From NCBI RefSeq assembly GCF_024519315.1, contig NZ_JANIIC010000045.1, positions 32,536 to 96,535 of the forward strand: a stretch of DNA of 64,000 nt, written 5' to 3'. Shown piece by piece: positions 1-9,070 of the stretch; positions within the stretch are counted from its first letter, which is position 1; every line of letters begins with the position of its first letter. The translations under genes and the position numbers were made by a program. Source of the stretch: Streptomyces malaysiensis subsp. samsunensis. Its GTDB lineage: Bacteria; Actinomycetota; Actinomycetes; Streptomycetales; Streptomycetaceae. The notes under the pieces were generated by a model. The model was given only the letters and a program-made list of their open reading frames with translations, was not told where the DNA came from and searched no databases.

Positions 1-933
1 CGTCCGTACGCCCGCCACCTCCACGCGCACCGCGAGCCCCGCGGCCGCCGCCTGCCCGGTCAGCTCCTCCAGGCGGTCCAGGCCGGGTGCGGGCGAACGC
101 GGCGCGGCGCCGGACGCGCCGGAGGTCCGCAGGGTGTCGAGAACCTGGCGGACCTCGCCCAGCGCCTCCTTGCTGGCCGCCTTGATGGTGGTCAGCGCGG
201 TACGGGCCTGCTCGGGGTCCTGGTCGAGGAGGGCGAGCCCGACCCCCGCCTGGACGTTGATCACCGAGATGCTGTGGGCGAGGACGTCATGCAGTTCGCG
301 GGCGATCCGCAGCCGCTCCTCATCCGCCCGGCGCCGCGCCGCCGCCTCCCGTTCGGCCCGTACGCGGGCCCACTGCTCACGCCGTACGCGGGCGAGTTCG
401 GACGCGGCCACGATCGCCATGGCCCAGGCCGTGATCACCAGCTCCTGGCCCCAGTCGACGGGCCCGTCACCGTTCGGCGGCAGCCAGCGGTAGAGCCAGT
501 GGCCGATGAGCAGATGGCTCCCCCACAGCAGTCCGAGCGCGCTCCACGCGGCGACCCGCCGCCCGGCGGCGACGGCCGTCACACAGGCGACGACGACGCT
601 GAAGAAGACGGGTCCGTAGGGATAGCCGACGGCGAGGTAGACCGCCGTCACCGCCGCCGTGCCGACCACGGCGGTCCCCGGACGGCGATGGCGCATGAGC
701 AGCAGCGCGGGCCCGGCGAGCAGCAGCACGGCGGCCGCGGGCCCGAGGTCCATCCGGTCGGGCTGTTTATGCGCGGCGAACCCCGTGCCCACCAGTTGGA
801 CGACCGCGATGACGAGCGAGGAGCGCCAGGGCACGGTCGGGCGCGCCGGGCCGAAGGGCATCCGGCGCCACCGTCCGCCCGGCCCCTGCCCCGGCCACTG
901 CCCCGGGTCGTGCTCCCCCGTGAATCCGTGCAT
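1..933 (-). CDS. Sensor histidine kinase, NarL/DesK type (3' end outside window)
   Basis: Two-component sensor kinase of the HisKA_3 class, which autophosphorylates on a His and passes phosphate to a LuxR-type response regulator. The start is ATG at 933; the frame is open to base 1, so about 311 residues are visible and the HATPase_c domain is missing. The N-terminal third is hydrophobic with several membrane segments, followed by the dimerisation/phosphoacceptor helix containing RIARELHDVLAHSISVI, with the conserved His in ELHDV. The response regulator would be expected just beyond the left edge. The membrane sensor gives no clue to the signal. Identification of the class is secure; the function is unknown. 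Confidence 0.9.
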   Translation of the reverse strand, partial: MHGFTGEHDPGQWPGQGPGGRWRRMPFGPARPTVPWRSSLVIAVVQLVGTGFAAHKQPDRMDLGPAAAVLLLAGPALLLMRHRRPGTAVVGTAAVTAVYLAVGYPYGPVFFSVVVACVTAVAAGRRVAAWSALGLLWGSHLLIGHWLYRWLPPNGDGPVDWGQELVITAWAMAIVAASELARVRREQWARVRAEREAAARRRADEERLRIARELHDVLAHSISVINVQAGVGLALLDQDPEQARTALTTIKAASKEALGEVRQVLDTLRTSGASGAAPRSPAPGLDRLEELTGQAAAAGLAVRVEVAGVRT

Positions 934-1039
934 AGGGGCAACGCTAAACCGGCCGGGCGCACCCGGCGTCCCCCCTGCGCGGTGCCCGCACGTACTCCCG
1001 GCGGAGTAGGGCACGCCAGGCCCGGCCCGGCGGCGCAAT

Positions 1040-1270
1040 ATGCGGGCGGCCTGGGCGCGGCTGCGCACCGGGCGGCGAACGCGGCCGTTCACCGCCGCCG
1101 GACTCCCCGAGGGCGAGGAGAGGGCGGCGGTGCTACGGGCCTGTCTGAAGCGGTGGGGATGAGAGGCCGACGCGTTCTTCGACGGCGTCACCGCCACCTC
1201 CCCCGACGCCGAGCTGAGCCGGATCGCCCCGATGCACCCGGTCTTCCGCATCACCGAAGGAGACGGATGA
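1040..1270 (+). pseudogene. Remnant of a deazaflavin-dependent nitroreductase-family gene
   Basis: One frame reads the C-terminal half of a nitroreductase-family deazaflavin (F420)-dependent protein: RAAWARLRTGRRTRPFTAAG, then ERAAVLRACLKRWG, an in-frame TGA near 1157, then ADAFFDGVTATSPDAEL and the typical terminal segment IAPMHPVFRITEGDG before TGA at 1268-1270. Only about 76 codons survive of a family that is usually near 150 residues, there is no ribosome binding site, and the frame is broken by a stop. I read it as a decayed fragment; the family assignment comes from recalled C-terminal motifs. Confidence 0.55.
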
Positions 1271-1637
1271 CCGATCCGCCACGGGATTCCGTCGCGCTGC
1301 GCGATCCCGTCGGCCGATCCGCCCGTGCCACACGAGTCCGTCGTCCGACGCCGGGCCATCGCGGGACGCGTCACCGCCGTGCGCCGCGCGACCACCGCGC
1401 CGCACGGCATACGACGTCCCTCGCCCGACGCGTCAGCGACAGCCGTGGGGCCGCTCAGCGGATGCGGATCGGCGGAAGCGGCGGAAGTCGGGCCGCGGTT
1501 CGAAAGGCGCGCTGAAGGGACGCAGGGCTGTGTCGATGTGCGGCTCCGCCACGTGGGCGCGACCGGCCACGACGGCGCCATGGCCGATCGACGGCAGTTC
1601 GGCGCACTCCCAGCGGAGCGCCTTCCCGGCGGAGCGC
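1271..1637. other. 367-base stretch with no convincing gene
   Basis: No frame here has a ribosome binding site plus a recognisable protein. On the minus strand a peptide ending ELPSIGHGAVVAGRAHVAE and a Pro/Arg/Phe-rich tail (about 1435-1630) looks protein-like and might be another gene remnant, but I could not name a family. Confidence 0.4.
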
Positions 1638-2861
1638 CTAGCCCCGGTCCATCGCGGCCAGGGCTCGGCGGGCGGCCGGGTGGGTGCGGACGAGGTCGCC
1701 CAGCGTGGTCGTACCGCGGGTGATCTTGGTGAAGGCGCGCCACGCCGGGCGGAAGCCGGTGATCGCCGCGTGGAACATCCCGGGGCGGCGGGAGAAGACC
1801 GTGTGCAGACGGCGGCCCACACCCATCTCCACGCCGAGCCCCGCCTTGATCGCGAAGGCGTAGTTCAGGGCCTGCCGGCGGGCGTCCACCGCGTCGTGCG
1901 CCTCGGCCACGCGCACCGCCCACTCCCCCGCGAGCCGGCCCGAGCGCAGCGCGTAGGAGATGCCCTCGCGGGTCCACGGCTCCAGCAGCCCGGCCGCGTC
2001 CCCGCACACCAGGACCCGGCCGCGCGACAGCGGCGAATCGTCGGAGCGGCAGCGGGTCAGATGGCCGGAGGAGATGCTCGGCTCGAATCCGGCGAGGCCG
2101 AGCCGGGCGATGAAGTCCTCCAGATAGCGCTTGGTCCCGGCGCCCTCGCCGCGCGCCGAGATGACGCCGACGGTGAGGGTGTCGCCCTTGGGGAAGACCC
2201 AGCCGTAACTCCCCGGCATCGGGCCCCAGTCGATGAGCACCCGGCCCGCCCAGTCCTCCGCGACGGTCTCCGGGACGGGGATCTCCGCCTCGAGGCCGAG
2301 ATCCACCTGGTCCAGCTTCACACCGACATGCGCGCCTATGCGGCTGGCGCTGCCGTCCGCGCCGACCACGGCCCGCGCCAGCACCGTCTCACCGTCGGCG
2401 AGCACCACGGCGACCGTGCGCCGGTCGGGCACGGCCGGGCCGTGCTGCTCGACACGGCTGACCGCGACGCCCGTACGGATCTGGGCGCCCGCGTCCTTGG
2501 CGGCCTCGACCAGGGCCGCGTCGAACTCCGGCCGGTTGATCAGCCCGAAGAGCGCCTGCTTGGAGCGGCGGGTGCGGGACAGCTTGCCGTTCAGCGAGAA
2601 GGTCACGGCGTGCACCCGCTCCCGCAGCGGCAGTTCGAAACCCGGCGGGAGGGCGTCACGCGAGGGGCCGATGATGCCGCCGCCGCAGGTCTTGTAGCGC
2701 GGTAGTTCGGCCTTCTCCAACAACAGCACCCGCCGCCCGGCGCAGGCGGCGGCGTGGGCCGCGGAGGCACCCCCGGGGCCCGCGCCCACCACGACGACGT
2801 CCCATACCGTCTCATTGTCCGGGGCTGCGTTGTCGCTGCTCACGTGTGGATCCGCTCCCAA
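1638..2861 (-). CDS. Geranylgeranyl reductase family FAD-dependent oxidoreductase
   Basis: A 407-residue flavoprotein of the geranylgeranyl reductase/halogenase-like superfamily, which reduces isoprenoid double bonds or related substrates. The N-terminus has the FAD-binding Rossmann motif VVVGAGPGGASAAHAAA and an acidic strand end LLLEKAELPRYKTCGGG; the PRYKxCGGG segment is characteristic of the family. A second FAD motif, VLVCGDAAGLLEPWTREGIS, lies near residue 290. The start is ATG at 2861; a GTG at 2843 (VSSDNAAP) is an alternative. It is divergent from the M20 dipeptidase with about 150 bases between. The substrate (menaquinone or carotenoid/polyprenyl lipid) cannot be told from sequence. 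Confidence 0.9.
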   Translation of the reverse strand: MGADPHVSSDNAAPDNETVWDVVVVGAGPGGASAAHAAACAGRRVLLLEKAELPRYKTCGGGIIGPSRDALPPGFELPLRERVHAVTFSLNGKLSRTRRSKQALFGLINRPEFDAALVEAAKDAGAQIRTGVAVSRVEQHGPAVPDRRTVAVVLADGETVLARAVVGADGSASRIGAHVGVKLDQVDLGLEAEIPVPETVAEDWAGRVLIDWGPMPGSYGWVFPKGDTLTVGVISARGEGAGTKRYLEDFIARLGLAGFEPSISSGHLTRCRSDDSPLSRGRVLVCGDAAGLLEPWTREGISYALRSGRLAGEWAVRVAEAHDAVDARRQALNYAFAIKAGLGVEMGVGRRLHTVFSRRPGMFHAAITGFRPAWRAFTKITRGTTTLGDLVRTHPAARRALAAMDRG

Positions 2862-3011
2862 TCGACCGACCTGATGCGCCTTCCCGGCATCCTACGGCTC
2901 CCCGGCGGATGGCCCCGCTGTGGGATGATCGGCCGCGCGGCATCAAGCCGTACATACGTGCCCATCGCAGCGCATCCCGCCGTCTGCCCGTCGCATCCCA
3001 GGAGTGTCCCC

Positions 3012-4373
3012 ATGGAGAAGGCGCCTCTCGCCGCCACCGTCGCCGCCCTCCAGCCGCGTGCCAGGGCCGAGCTGGCCGAGCTGGTGGCCTTCAAGTCGGT
3101 CGCGGACCCGGCGCAGTTCCCGCGCAGCGAATGCGAGGCCGCCGCCGGGTGGGTCGCCGACGCCCTGCGCGCCGAGGGGTTCGAGGAGGTGGCGCTGCTG
3201 GACACCCCGGACGGCACCCAGTCCGTCTACGGCTTTCTGCCCGGTCCGGCCGGCGCCCCGACCGTGCTGCTCTACGCGCACTACGATGTGCAGCCCCCGC
3301 TGGACGAGGACGCCTGGCACACCCCGCCCTTCGAGCTGACCGAGCGCGACGGCCGCTGGTACGGGCGCGGCGCGGCGGACTGCAAGGGCGGCGTGATCAT
3401 GCATCTCACCGCCCTGCGCGCGCTCAAGGAGAACGGCGGGGTCCCGGTCAACGTCAAGATGATCGTCGAGGGTTCGGAGGAGCAGGGCACGGGCGGTCTG
3501 GAGCGCTATGCCGAGGCCCATCCGGAGCTGCTGACCGCCGATACGATCGTGATCGGCGACGCGGGCAACTTCCGGGTCGGGCTGCCCACCGTCACGGCCA
3601 CGCTGCGCGGTATGACGCTGCTGCGGGTCTCGGTGGACACCCTGGAGGGGAATCTGCACTCCGGTCAGTTCGGCGGTGCGGCCCCGGACGCGCTCGCCGC
3701 GCTGATCCGCGCCCTGGACTCGCTGCGCGCCGAGGACGGCTCGACCACCGTCAAGGGCCTCGACCCGGATGCCGAGTGGGACGGCTTGCAGTATCCGGAA
3801 GACGACTTCCGCAAGGACGCCAAGGTGCTCGACGGGGTCGGGCTGATCGGCTCCGGTACGGTCGCCGACCGCATCTGGGCGCGCCCCTCGGTCACCGTGC
3901 TCGGCATCGACTGCCCGCCGGTGATCGGCGCCACGCCGTCCGTCCAGGCGAGCGCGCGGGCGCTGGTCAGCCTGCGGGTGCCGCCGGGCGTGGACGCGGA
4001 GGAGGCCAACCGGCTGCTCGCCGAGCACCTCCGGTCCTCGGTGCCGTGGGGCGCTCGGCTCTCGGTGGAGCAGATCGGCCAGGGCCAGCCGTTCCGCGCG
4101 GACACCACGAGCCCGGCGTACGCGGCGATGCGGGAGGCGATGCGCCTGGCGTACGACGGCCAGGAGATGGCGATCGCCGGGCAGGGCGGCTCGATCCCGC
4201 TGTGCAACACGCTGGCCTCGCTCTACCCGGAAGCGGAGCTCCTGCTGATCGGGCTGAGCGAGCCGGAGGCGCAGATCCACGCGGTCAACGAGAGCGTCTC
4301 CCCGGAGGAGCTGGAGAAGCTCTCGCTCACCGAGGCGCTGTTCCTGGGGATGTACGCGGAGAGCAAGGGCTGA
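3012..4373 (+). CDS. M20/M25/M40 family dipeptidase
   Basis: A 453-residue cytoplasmic dizinc metallopeptidase. The first metal motif is AHYDVQPP (His90, Asp92), the bridging Asp is in GRGAADCKGG (Asp123), and the catalytic Glu/metal Glu pair is in VEGSEEQGTGG (Glu156/157). The lid/dimerisation domain is between about 195 and 330. The open frame extends far upstream, but an AGGAG at 3000-3004 just before ATG 3012 and the N-terminal family alignment fix the start. This is close to the usual length for the dipeptidase group that hydrolyses short or beta-Ala/Xaa dipeptides. It is a single gene, ending towards the convergent NUDIX gene and a tandem repeat. Confidence 0.93.
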   Translation: MEKAPLAATVAALQPRARAELAELVAFKSVADPAQFPRSECEAAAGWVADALRAEGFEEVALLDTPDGTQSVYGFLPGPAGAPTVLLYAHYDVQPPLDEDAWHTPPFELTERDGRWYGRGAADCKGGVIMHLTALRALKENGGVPVNVKMIVEGSEEQGTGGLERYAEAHPELLTADTIVIGDAGNFRVGLPTVTATLRGMTLLRVSVDTLEGNLHSGQFGGAAPDALAALIRALDSLRAEDGSTTVKGLDPDAEWDGLQYPEDDFRKDAKVLDGVGLIGSGTVADRIWARPSVTVLGIDCPPVIGATPSVQASARALVSLRVPPGVDAEEANRLLAEHLRSSVPWGARLSVEQIGQGQPFRADTTSPAYAAMREAMRLAYDGQEMAIAGQGGSIPLCNTLASLYPEAELLLIGLSEPEAQIHAVNESVSPEELEKLSLTEALFLGMYAESKG

Positions 4374-4440
4374 GCCCCCCCTTCCCGCCGTGTCACCCCG
4401 TACGCGGTCGGCGGGCGGCGGGCGGCGGGATCAGCCGTCG

Positions 4441-4531
4441 GTCAGTCGGTGGTGTCAGTCGGTGGTGTCAGTCGGTGGGGTCAGTCGGTGGGGTCAGTCG
4501 GTGGGGTCAGTCGGTGGGGTCAGTCGGTGGG
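4441..4531. repeat. Seven perfect tandem copies of a 13-bp unit
   Basis: The unit GTCAGTCGGTGGK (K = T in the first two copies, G in the rest) repeats seven times without interruption. The last copy contains the stop codon and last codons of the minus-strand NUDIX gene, so the repeat lies between two convergent genes and touches one coding end. Copy number of such a perfect array is likely to vary between strains. Confidence 0.95.
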
Positions 4532-5554
4532 GACGCCCGCTTCGAGATAGAGCGGGCGGCCCCGCTCACGGGCGCGCAGCGCCCAGCGCAGCCGGCTCAG
4601 CCGCACCGGGGGCAGCAGCGCGGCGGCCTCGCTCTCGGTGACGAAGCGCCAGCCGCGCAGTTCGGAGCCGGGCAGCAGCACCTCCCGGGCGGCCGCGCTG
4701 GAGAGCTTGCCGCCGTCGAAGAGCAGCCGCAGCCCCCCGTGGCCGGGCGGCTGGGGGCGCTCCCAGTCGGCCACCAGCAGCCGCAGCGGTTCGTCCAGCC
4801 GTACCCCCAACTCCTCGGTGACCTCGCGCAACCCGGCGCACATCGGGGGCTCGCCCGGTTCGACGACGCCGCCGGGGAACTCCCAGCCGGGTTTGTAGGT
4901 GGGGTCGACGAGCAGCACCCGGTCCTCCTCGTCGAAGAGCAGGACCCCGGCGGCCAGCGTCTCGGCCCTCGGCTCCGGGGTCTGCACGATGTCGCAGTGC
5001 CCGGCGCCCTCGCGGACGGCGTCGGCGATGTGCTGGGCGGTCTGGCGCGGGGTGAGCCCGGTGGTGTCCACGACATGGGCATCGGTGGTCAGCCAGGTCA
5101 GGGCCGCCTGGTAGGGCGCGAGATGGGCCAGGCACCACTGGCGTACGGACTCGCTCGCGTCCGCGTCCCCCGGTATCTCCTCGCGCTCGGCTATGCGCTC
5201 GCGAAGGATCGTTTCATCGGTGTGGAGCAGAACATGCCGGACGGGGATGCGACGGGCGGCGAAACCGCCGAAGATCTCATCCCGGTACTCCTGTCTGAGG
5301 ACCGTCATCGGGACCACGAGCGGGCCGCCGACCTCCGCGATCAGCGCCGCTCCGGTGTCCACGACCAGCCGGCGCCAGGAGGGCAGATCCTGATAGTCGG
5401 ACACCTGTTCAAGTCGTTTGCGCGGAAGCATCATCCGCAGACCGTTACCGACCAACTCCGGGTCGTAGAACGTGCTGCCGGGCATGAAGTCCACCAATTC
5501 ACGTGCCGCGGCGGTCTTACCCGCACCGAACGCACCGTTCAGCCAGACGATCAC
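4520..5554 (-). CDS. P-loop kinase/NUDIX hydrolase fusion protein
   Basis: A 344-residue two-domain protein. Residues 1-180 form an AAA/adenylate-kinase-like P-loop domain with Walker A NGAFGAGKTAAAREL at the extreme N-terminus and a lid Arg-rich stretch LRERIAEREEI. Residues 200-340 form a NUDIX hydrolase with a complete Nudix box (GVVEPGEPPMCAGLREVTEE plus LGV), matching G-x5-E-x7-REUxEExGU. The combination suggests a nucleotide or small-metabolite kinase joined to a diphosphatase. The ATG at 5554 opens directly into the Walker A strand. Its last codons lie in a 13-bp tandem repeat, so the C-terminus may vary. The substrate is not known. Confidence 0.88.
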   Translation of the reverse strand: MIVWLNGAFGAGKTAAARELVDFMPGSTFYDPELVGNGLRMMLPRKRLEQVSDYQDLPSWRRLVVDTGAALIAEVGGPLVVPMTVLRQEYRDEIFGGFAARRIPVRHVLLHTDETILRERIAEREEIPGDADASESVRQWCLAHLAPYQAALTWLTTDAHVVDTTGLTPRQTAQHIADAVREGAGHCDIVQTPEPRAETLAAGVLLFDEEDRVLLVDPTYKPGWEFPGGVVEPGEPPMCAGLREVTEELGVRLDEPLRLLVADWERPQPPGHGGLRLLFDGGKLSSAAAREVLLPGSELRGWRFVTESEAAALLPPVRLSRLRWALRARERGRPLYLEAGVPTD

Positions 5555-5717
5555 ATTTCCCCCTATTCCATCGCCTCCTGACAGTTGCCCGCATCACCCT
5601 GCCACGGAAACGCGCGAAGACGACCGAGTGACGGATCGCGTCGCTCCGTCCCGTATGGGCACATGACCGGGAGAGGTGTGGCGGCGGGTCGTCGGGGGTC
5701 GTGGGGCCCTCGTGCCG

Positions 5718-5756
5718 CAGGGGTCACCGCGGCCACCTGAGCCACGGCGACCCCTG
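5718..5756 (-). terminator. Hairpin downstream of sugar ABC operon
   Basis: Arms CAGGGGTC and GACCCCTG, extended by imperfect pairs, lie about 30 bases past the stop of the second permease. There is no U-tract, as usual for Streptomyces terminators. Confidence 0.5.
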
Positions 5757-5785
5757 TCGCATCAGATCCCGTATCAGCCGCCGTA

Positions 5786-6703
5786 TCAGCCCTTGCTGGC
5801 GCCGAGGGTGAGTCCGGCGATGAAGTGGCGCTGCAACAGCAGGAAGACCAGCACCGTGGGCAGCGCCACGATCACCGAACCCGCCGCGAGCAGGTTGTAG
5901 TCGGTGAAGAACTGGCCGCGCAGATTGTTGAGCGCGGAGGTGATGGGCAGCTTCTCGCCGTCGGAGATGAAGACGAGGGCCCAGAGGAAGTCGTTGTACA
6001 TCCAGGTGAATTGCAAGGTGGCGAGCGCCGCGAGCGCGGGCCGGCACAGCGGAAGTGTGATGCTCCAGTACTGCGTCCACACCCCCGCCCCGTCCACCCG
6101 CGCCGCCTCCACGATCTCATCGGGAATGGTGCGCATGAAGTTGGCGAGGACGAAGACGCAGAATCCCACCTGGAAGGCGACCTGAACGGCGAGCACGGCC
6201 CAGTAGGAGTCGTACATCGTCATCGAGTCCGACATCCAATAGGGCAGATCGATCTTGGTGAAGAGTACGTAGAGCGGGGTGACGATGACCTGCTGTGGCA
6301 GCAGATTGCCCGCGGTGAACACCATGAGCAGCACCAGTCCGCCGCGTATTTTCAACCGGGTCACACAGAACGCGACGAACGAGGCGAGAAACAGCGTCAG
6401 CAGCACCCCGGGCACCGCGATGATGAGCGAGTTGACGAAGTACTTGCCCATCCCGGAGTCGTTGAACGCCTTCGCGTAGTAGTCGAACGACAGATGGCGC
6501 GGCAGCGAGAAATACCCGTATTTCGCGGTCTCCTCGTAGGGCCGCAGCGAGGCGTAGACGGCGAGCAGCAGCGGGGCGAGGAAGGCGAGCGACACGACCA
6601 TGAGGAAGGCGTGCAGCCCGAGCCGGCCACGGGTCACCCGGCGCTTGCCGGGGCCGGTCACCGGGGCCACGGTCCGTACGGGGGCGGTCCGGGTGGTGCT
6701 CAT
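5786..6703 (-). CDS. Carbohydrate ABC transporter permease (MalG type)
   Basis: A 305-residue inner-membrane permease with six predicted membrane segments, one after a short Pro/Arg-rich cytoplasmic N-terminus. The EAA loop that contacts the ATPase reads EIVEAARVDGAGVWTQYW, about 90 residues from the C-terminus. ATG 6703 overlaps the stop of the preceding permease as ATGA, so translation is coupled. It is the last gene of a solute-binding protein-permease-permease operon. No ATPase gene is present, which is normal in Streptomyces where MsiK serves many sugar importers. The neighbouring alpha-galactosidase suggests galactoside uptake. Confidence 0.93.
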   Translation of the reverse strand: MSTTRTAPVRTVAPVTGPGKRRVTRGRLGLHAFLMVVSLAFLAPLLLAVYASLRPYEETAKYGYFSLPRHLSFDYYAKAFNDSGMGKYFVNSLIIAVPGVLLTLFLASFVAFCVTRLKIRGGLVLLMVFTAGNLLPQQVIVTPLYVLFTKIDLPYWMSDSMTMYDSYWAVLAVQVAFQVGFCVFVLANFMRTIPDEIVEAARVDGAGVWTQYWSITLPLCRPALAALATLQFTWMYNDFLWALVFISDGEKLPITSALNNLRGQFFTDYNLLAAGSVIVALPTVLVFLLLQRHFIAGLTLGASKG

Positions 6704-7614
6704 CCCTTCTTCCCCCCTCTCAGCTCCTGGACCAGATAGGTCACGATGAATCCCAGGGACACGGTCAGCAGGACGACGGCGATCGCGGAGCCGAAGCCGA
6801 TCCGGCTGGCCTCACCGATGATGTTGTCGGTGACCAGCACCGAGAGCAGTTCGAGCCCGTTGCGGCCGTGGTTGATCGCGTAGACGATGTCGAAGGCGCG
6901 CAATGCCTCGATCACGGTGATGACGCCGACGATGATGTTGACCGGCCGCAGGGTGGGCAGCACGACCCGGAAGAAGGTCTGGGTCTCGCTGGCGCCGTCG
7001 ATCGCGGCGGCTTCCTTGAGCGAGGGATCGACGGATTTCAGCCCGGCCAGATAGAGGATCATCACATACCCGGTGTGCCGCCAGGCGGCCGCCAGCAGCA
7101 CCATCCAGATATTGAGGTCCGGGTTTCCGAGCCAGTCCACCGGGTCGTTCTCGTTCGAGAGAATCGCGTTGAGCGCACCCTGGTCACGGGAGAAGATCAG
7201 CTGCGCGATAAAGCCGACGATGGCGAGGGAGAGCACCACCGGCATATAGAGGGTGGACTGGTAGAAGCGGCTGAACCGGACGCCCTTGTCCAGCAGGACG
7301 GCCAGCAGCAGCCCGAAGGGGGTCGCGACACAGCCGAGAAAGGCCACCCAGAGCACATTGTGGCGAACGGCGGGCCAGAACGGCGGATAGTCGGTGAAGA
7401 GGGTCTTGTAGTTGTCGATGCCGACCCAATGGATATCGCCGATACCGTCCCAGTTGGTGAAGGACAGACCGATGGAGGCGAGGGTCGGGCCCCAGATCAG
7501 GGCCAGGTCGAGCAGGACGGGTATGCCCAGCAGCACGCCGATGACGGCGAGGTCACGGGAGGTGAACCTCCGGGGACCCCGCCGTTTGGCACGCCGCGCG
7601 TTGATGAGCGGCAC
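6700..7614 (-). CDS. Sugar ABC transporter permease (MalF type)
   Basis: A 304-residue integral membrane permease, first of the two permeases. The EAA motif reads LKEAAAIDGASETQTFFRV at about residue 200, preceded by hydrophobic segments such as MILYLAGLKS. The start ATG at 7614 is 12 bases after the stop of the solute-binding protein gene, and the 3' end overlaps the next permease by four bases. It is one half of the channel; partner and regulation are as for the neighbouring genes. Confidence 0.93.
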   Translation of the reverse strand: MPLINARRAKRRGPRRFTSRDLAVIGVLLGIPVLLDLALIWGPTLASIGLSFTNWDGIGDIHWVGIDNYKTLFTDYPPFWPAVRHNVLWVAFLGCVATPFGLLLAVLLDKGVRFSRFYQSTLYMPVVLSLAIVGFIAQLIFSRDQGALNAILSNENDPVDWLGNPDLNIWMVLLAAAWRHTGYVMILYLAGLKSVDPSLKEAAAIDGASETQTFFRVVLPTLRPVNIIVGVITVIEALRAFDIVYAINHGRNGLELLSVLVTDNIIGEASRIGFGSAIAVVLLTVSLGFIVTYLVQELRGGKKG

Positions 7615-7626
7615 GGCGCGAATCTC

Positions 7627-8910
7627 CTAGTTGCCGGCGAAGATGGTCTTCTTCTGGGACTCGATGTCCTTGGTCAGGGTGTCGATGTCGTCCGGCTTGT
7701 TGATGAACTGCTGGATGGCGCGGATCATCACCTGGGACGCGAAGTCCGGCCGGGTGTCGCGGTCCATGAACTGCGATATCTGCTTGGCGTTCGAGACGAG
7801 GTCGACGGCCTTCTTCTGGAGCGCGTTGTACGAGGAGCTGGACGCCTTGTCATTGACGGCGATGTTGTTCGGGTCCCGCTTGAGGTAGATCTCCTCGGCG
7901 GCGGGAGTGGCGAGGTACTTCAGCAACTCCTTGCCCTCCTTCTGCCGCTTGGACTTCTTCGCCAGCAGAAAGCCGTCGATCGGCGCCTCGACCGCGTCCT
8001 GGCCATAGGCGGAGTCGATCTCGGGGAACGGGAAGAAGTCCAGATCGTCGCGGTCGGCGTCGGAGAACTGCTGTCCGGGGTGGGGCAGTCCGAAGACGGC
8101 CATACCGGACTTCTTCTGCGCCAGGCTCTGCGCGGCCTCCTGCCAGGTCCGCCCGTTCGCGCCCTTCTGGTGGTACGGCATCAGACCGCGCCACAGGTCG
8201 AAGACGTGTCGGACCTTGGGATCGGTCCAGGACTCCTTGCCGCCCATCAGGGAGATATGGAAGTCGTAGCCGTTGGCCCGCATATTGAGATAGTCGAAGG
8301 TCCCCATGGCGGGCCAGCCGTCCTTGTCTCCAAGGGCGATGGCGTCGAGGCCGTCCTTGTCCATGCGCTTGGCGAGCGCCCGGAACTCGTCGAAGGTCTT
8401 CGGGACCTCATAGCCGCGCTGGGCGAAGACGCTCTTCCGGTAGAAGACCGCCCACGGGTAGTAGTAGTACGGCACGAGGTACTGTTTGCCGTCCTTGCCG
8501 GTGGACTGCGCCTTGAGCGCGTCCGAGAAGCCGTCGAAACCCTTCCACAGATCGCTGATCTCGGCGAGCTGGCCCTGTTCGGCGAAGAATTGCATGCGGT
8601 ATCCGGCGAACCACATGAAGACGTCGTCCGGGGTGCCCTTCAGATAGCGGTTGATGCCTTCCTGAAAGGCTTCATGGTTGACGGTGTTGACCTTGACCTT
8701 CTTGTCGGACTTCTTCTCGTACGCCTTGAACACCTCGTCGAACGCCTTACGGGGCACGGCGTCTGAGGCGTTGGAGCCGATCTTCACTTCGTTGCCCGGA
8801 CCACCGCAGGCGGTCAGCAGCATCGGAAGGGCGACCGCGCCGGCTCCGGCCGCGGTACCTCGTAGTAGCGCACGGCGGGAGATCCGATGTCCTGACGATG
8901 ACGGTGCCAT
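7627..8910 (-). CDS. Extracellular sugar-binding lipoprotein of ABC importer
   Basis: A family 1 solute-binding protein of about 427 residues that captures a sugar outside the membrane. The N-terminus RISRRALLRGTAAGAG followed by LPMLLTACGG is a twin-arginine lipoprotein signal with Cys in the lipobox. GTG 8922 would add four residues, but a GGAGGGG placed just before ATG 8910 favours the shorter form. The gene leads the operon, is divergent from the secreted alpha-galactosidase, and shares a 212-base control region with it. The ligand is therefore probably an alpha-galactoside such as melibiose or raffinose; this is inferred from context only. Confidence 0.9.
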   Translation of the reverse strand: MAPSSSGHRISRRALLRGTAAGAGAVALPMLLTACGGPGNEVKIGSNASDAVPRKAFDEVFKAYEKKSDKKVKVNTVNHEAFQEGINRYLKGTPDDVFMWFAGYRMQFFAEQGQLAEISDLWKGFDGFSDALKAQSTGKDGKQYLVPYYYYPWAVFYRKSVFAQRGYEVPKTFDEFRALAKRMDKDGLDAIALGDKDGWPAMGTFDYLNMRANGYDFHISLMGGKESWTDPKVRHVFDLWRGLMPYHQKGANGRTWQEAAQSLAQKKSGMAVFGLPHPGQQFSDADRDDLDFFPFPEIDSAYGQDAVEAPIDGFLLAKKSKRQKEGKELLKYLATPAAEEIYLKRDPNNIAVNDKASSSSYNALQKKAVDLVSNAKQISQFMDRDTRPDFASQVMIRAIQQFINKPDDIDTLTKDIESQKKTIFAGN

Positions 8911-9002
8911 GTGCCCCTCCACAGAGGTTCAATCAAACACAACCGAACGCGAGTGAGGGGATCTCACCCGCACCCCAGCTGAATCGTCAAGGGTTTTGAC
9001 GA

Positions 9003-9022
9003 GATATCGAACAACTGTTATC
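9003..9022. promoter_or_regulatory. Palindromic operator candidate in divergent ABC/alpha-galactosidase promoter
   Basis: The sequence GATATCGAACAACTGTTATC has dyad symmetry: outer GATA...TATC and inner AACA..TGTT. It sits in the AT-rich middle of the 212 bases between the solute-binding protein gene and the alpha-galactosidase gene, where a sugar-responsive repressor would control both. No regulator gene is adjacent; the LacI gene near 14 kb is one candidate. Confidence 0.4.
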
Positions 9023-9070
9023 GCATCTCTTCCAACAGACTCCAACAGGGTCTACCGTAAACGCTCGCAT

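Noticed and set aside
1433..1640. Minus-strand peptide with a protein-like stretch (ELPSIGHGAVV)
   Set aside because: Not assignable to a family, no start or ribosome binding site; recorded only as a possible remnant.
4441..4531. CRISPR array
   Set aside because: Units are contiguous 13-mers without spacers and no cas genes are present.
2846..5581. A 911-codon plus-strand open frame
   Set aside because: Runs out of frame through the M20 dipeptidase and antisense to the NUDIX gene; it exists only because of GC bias.
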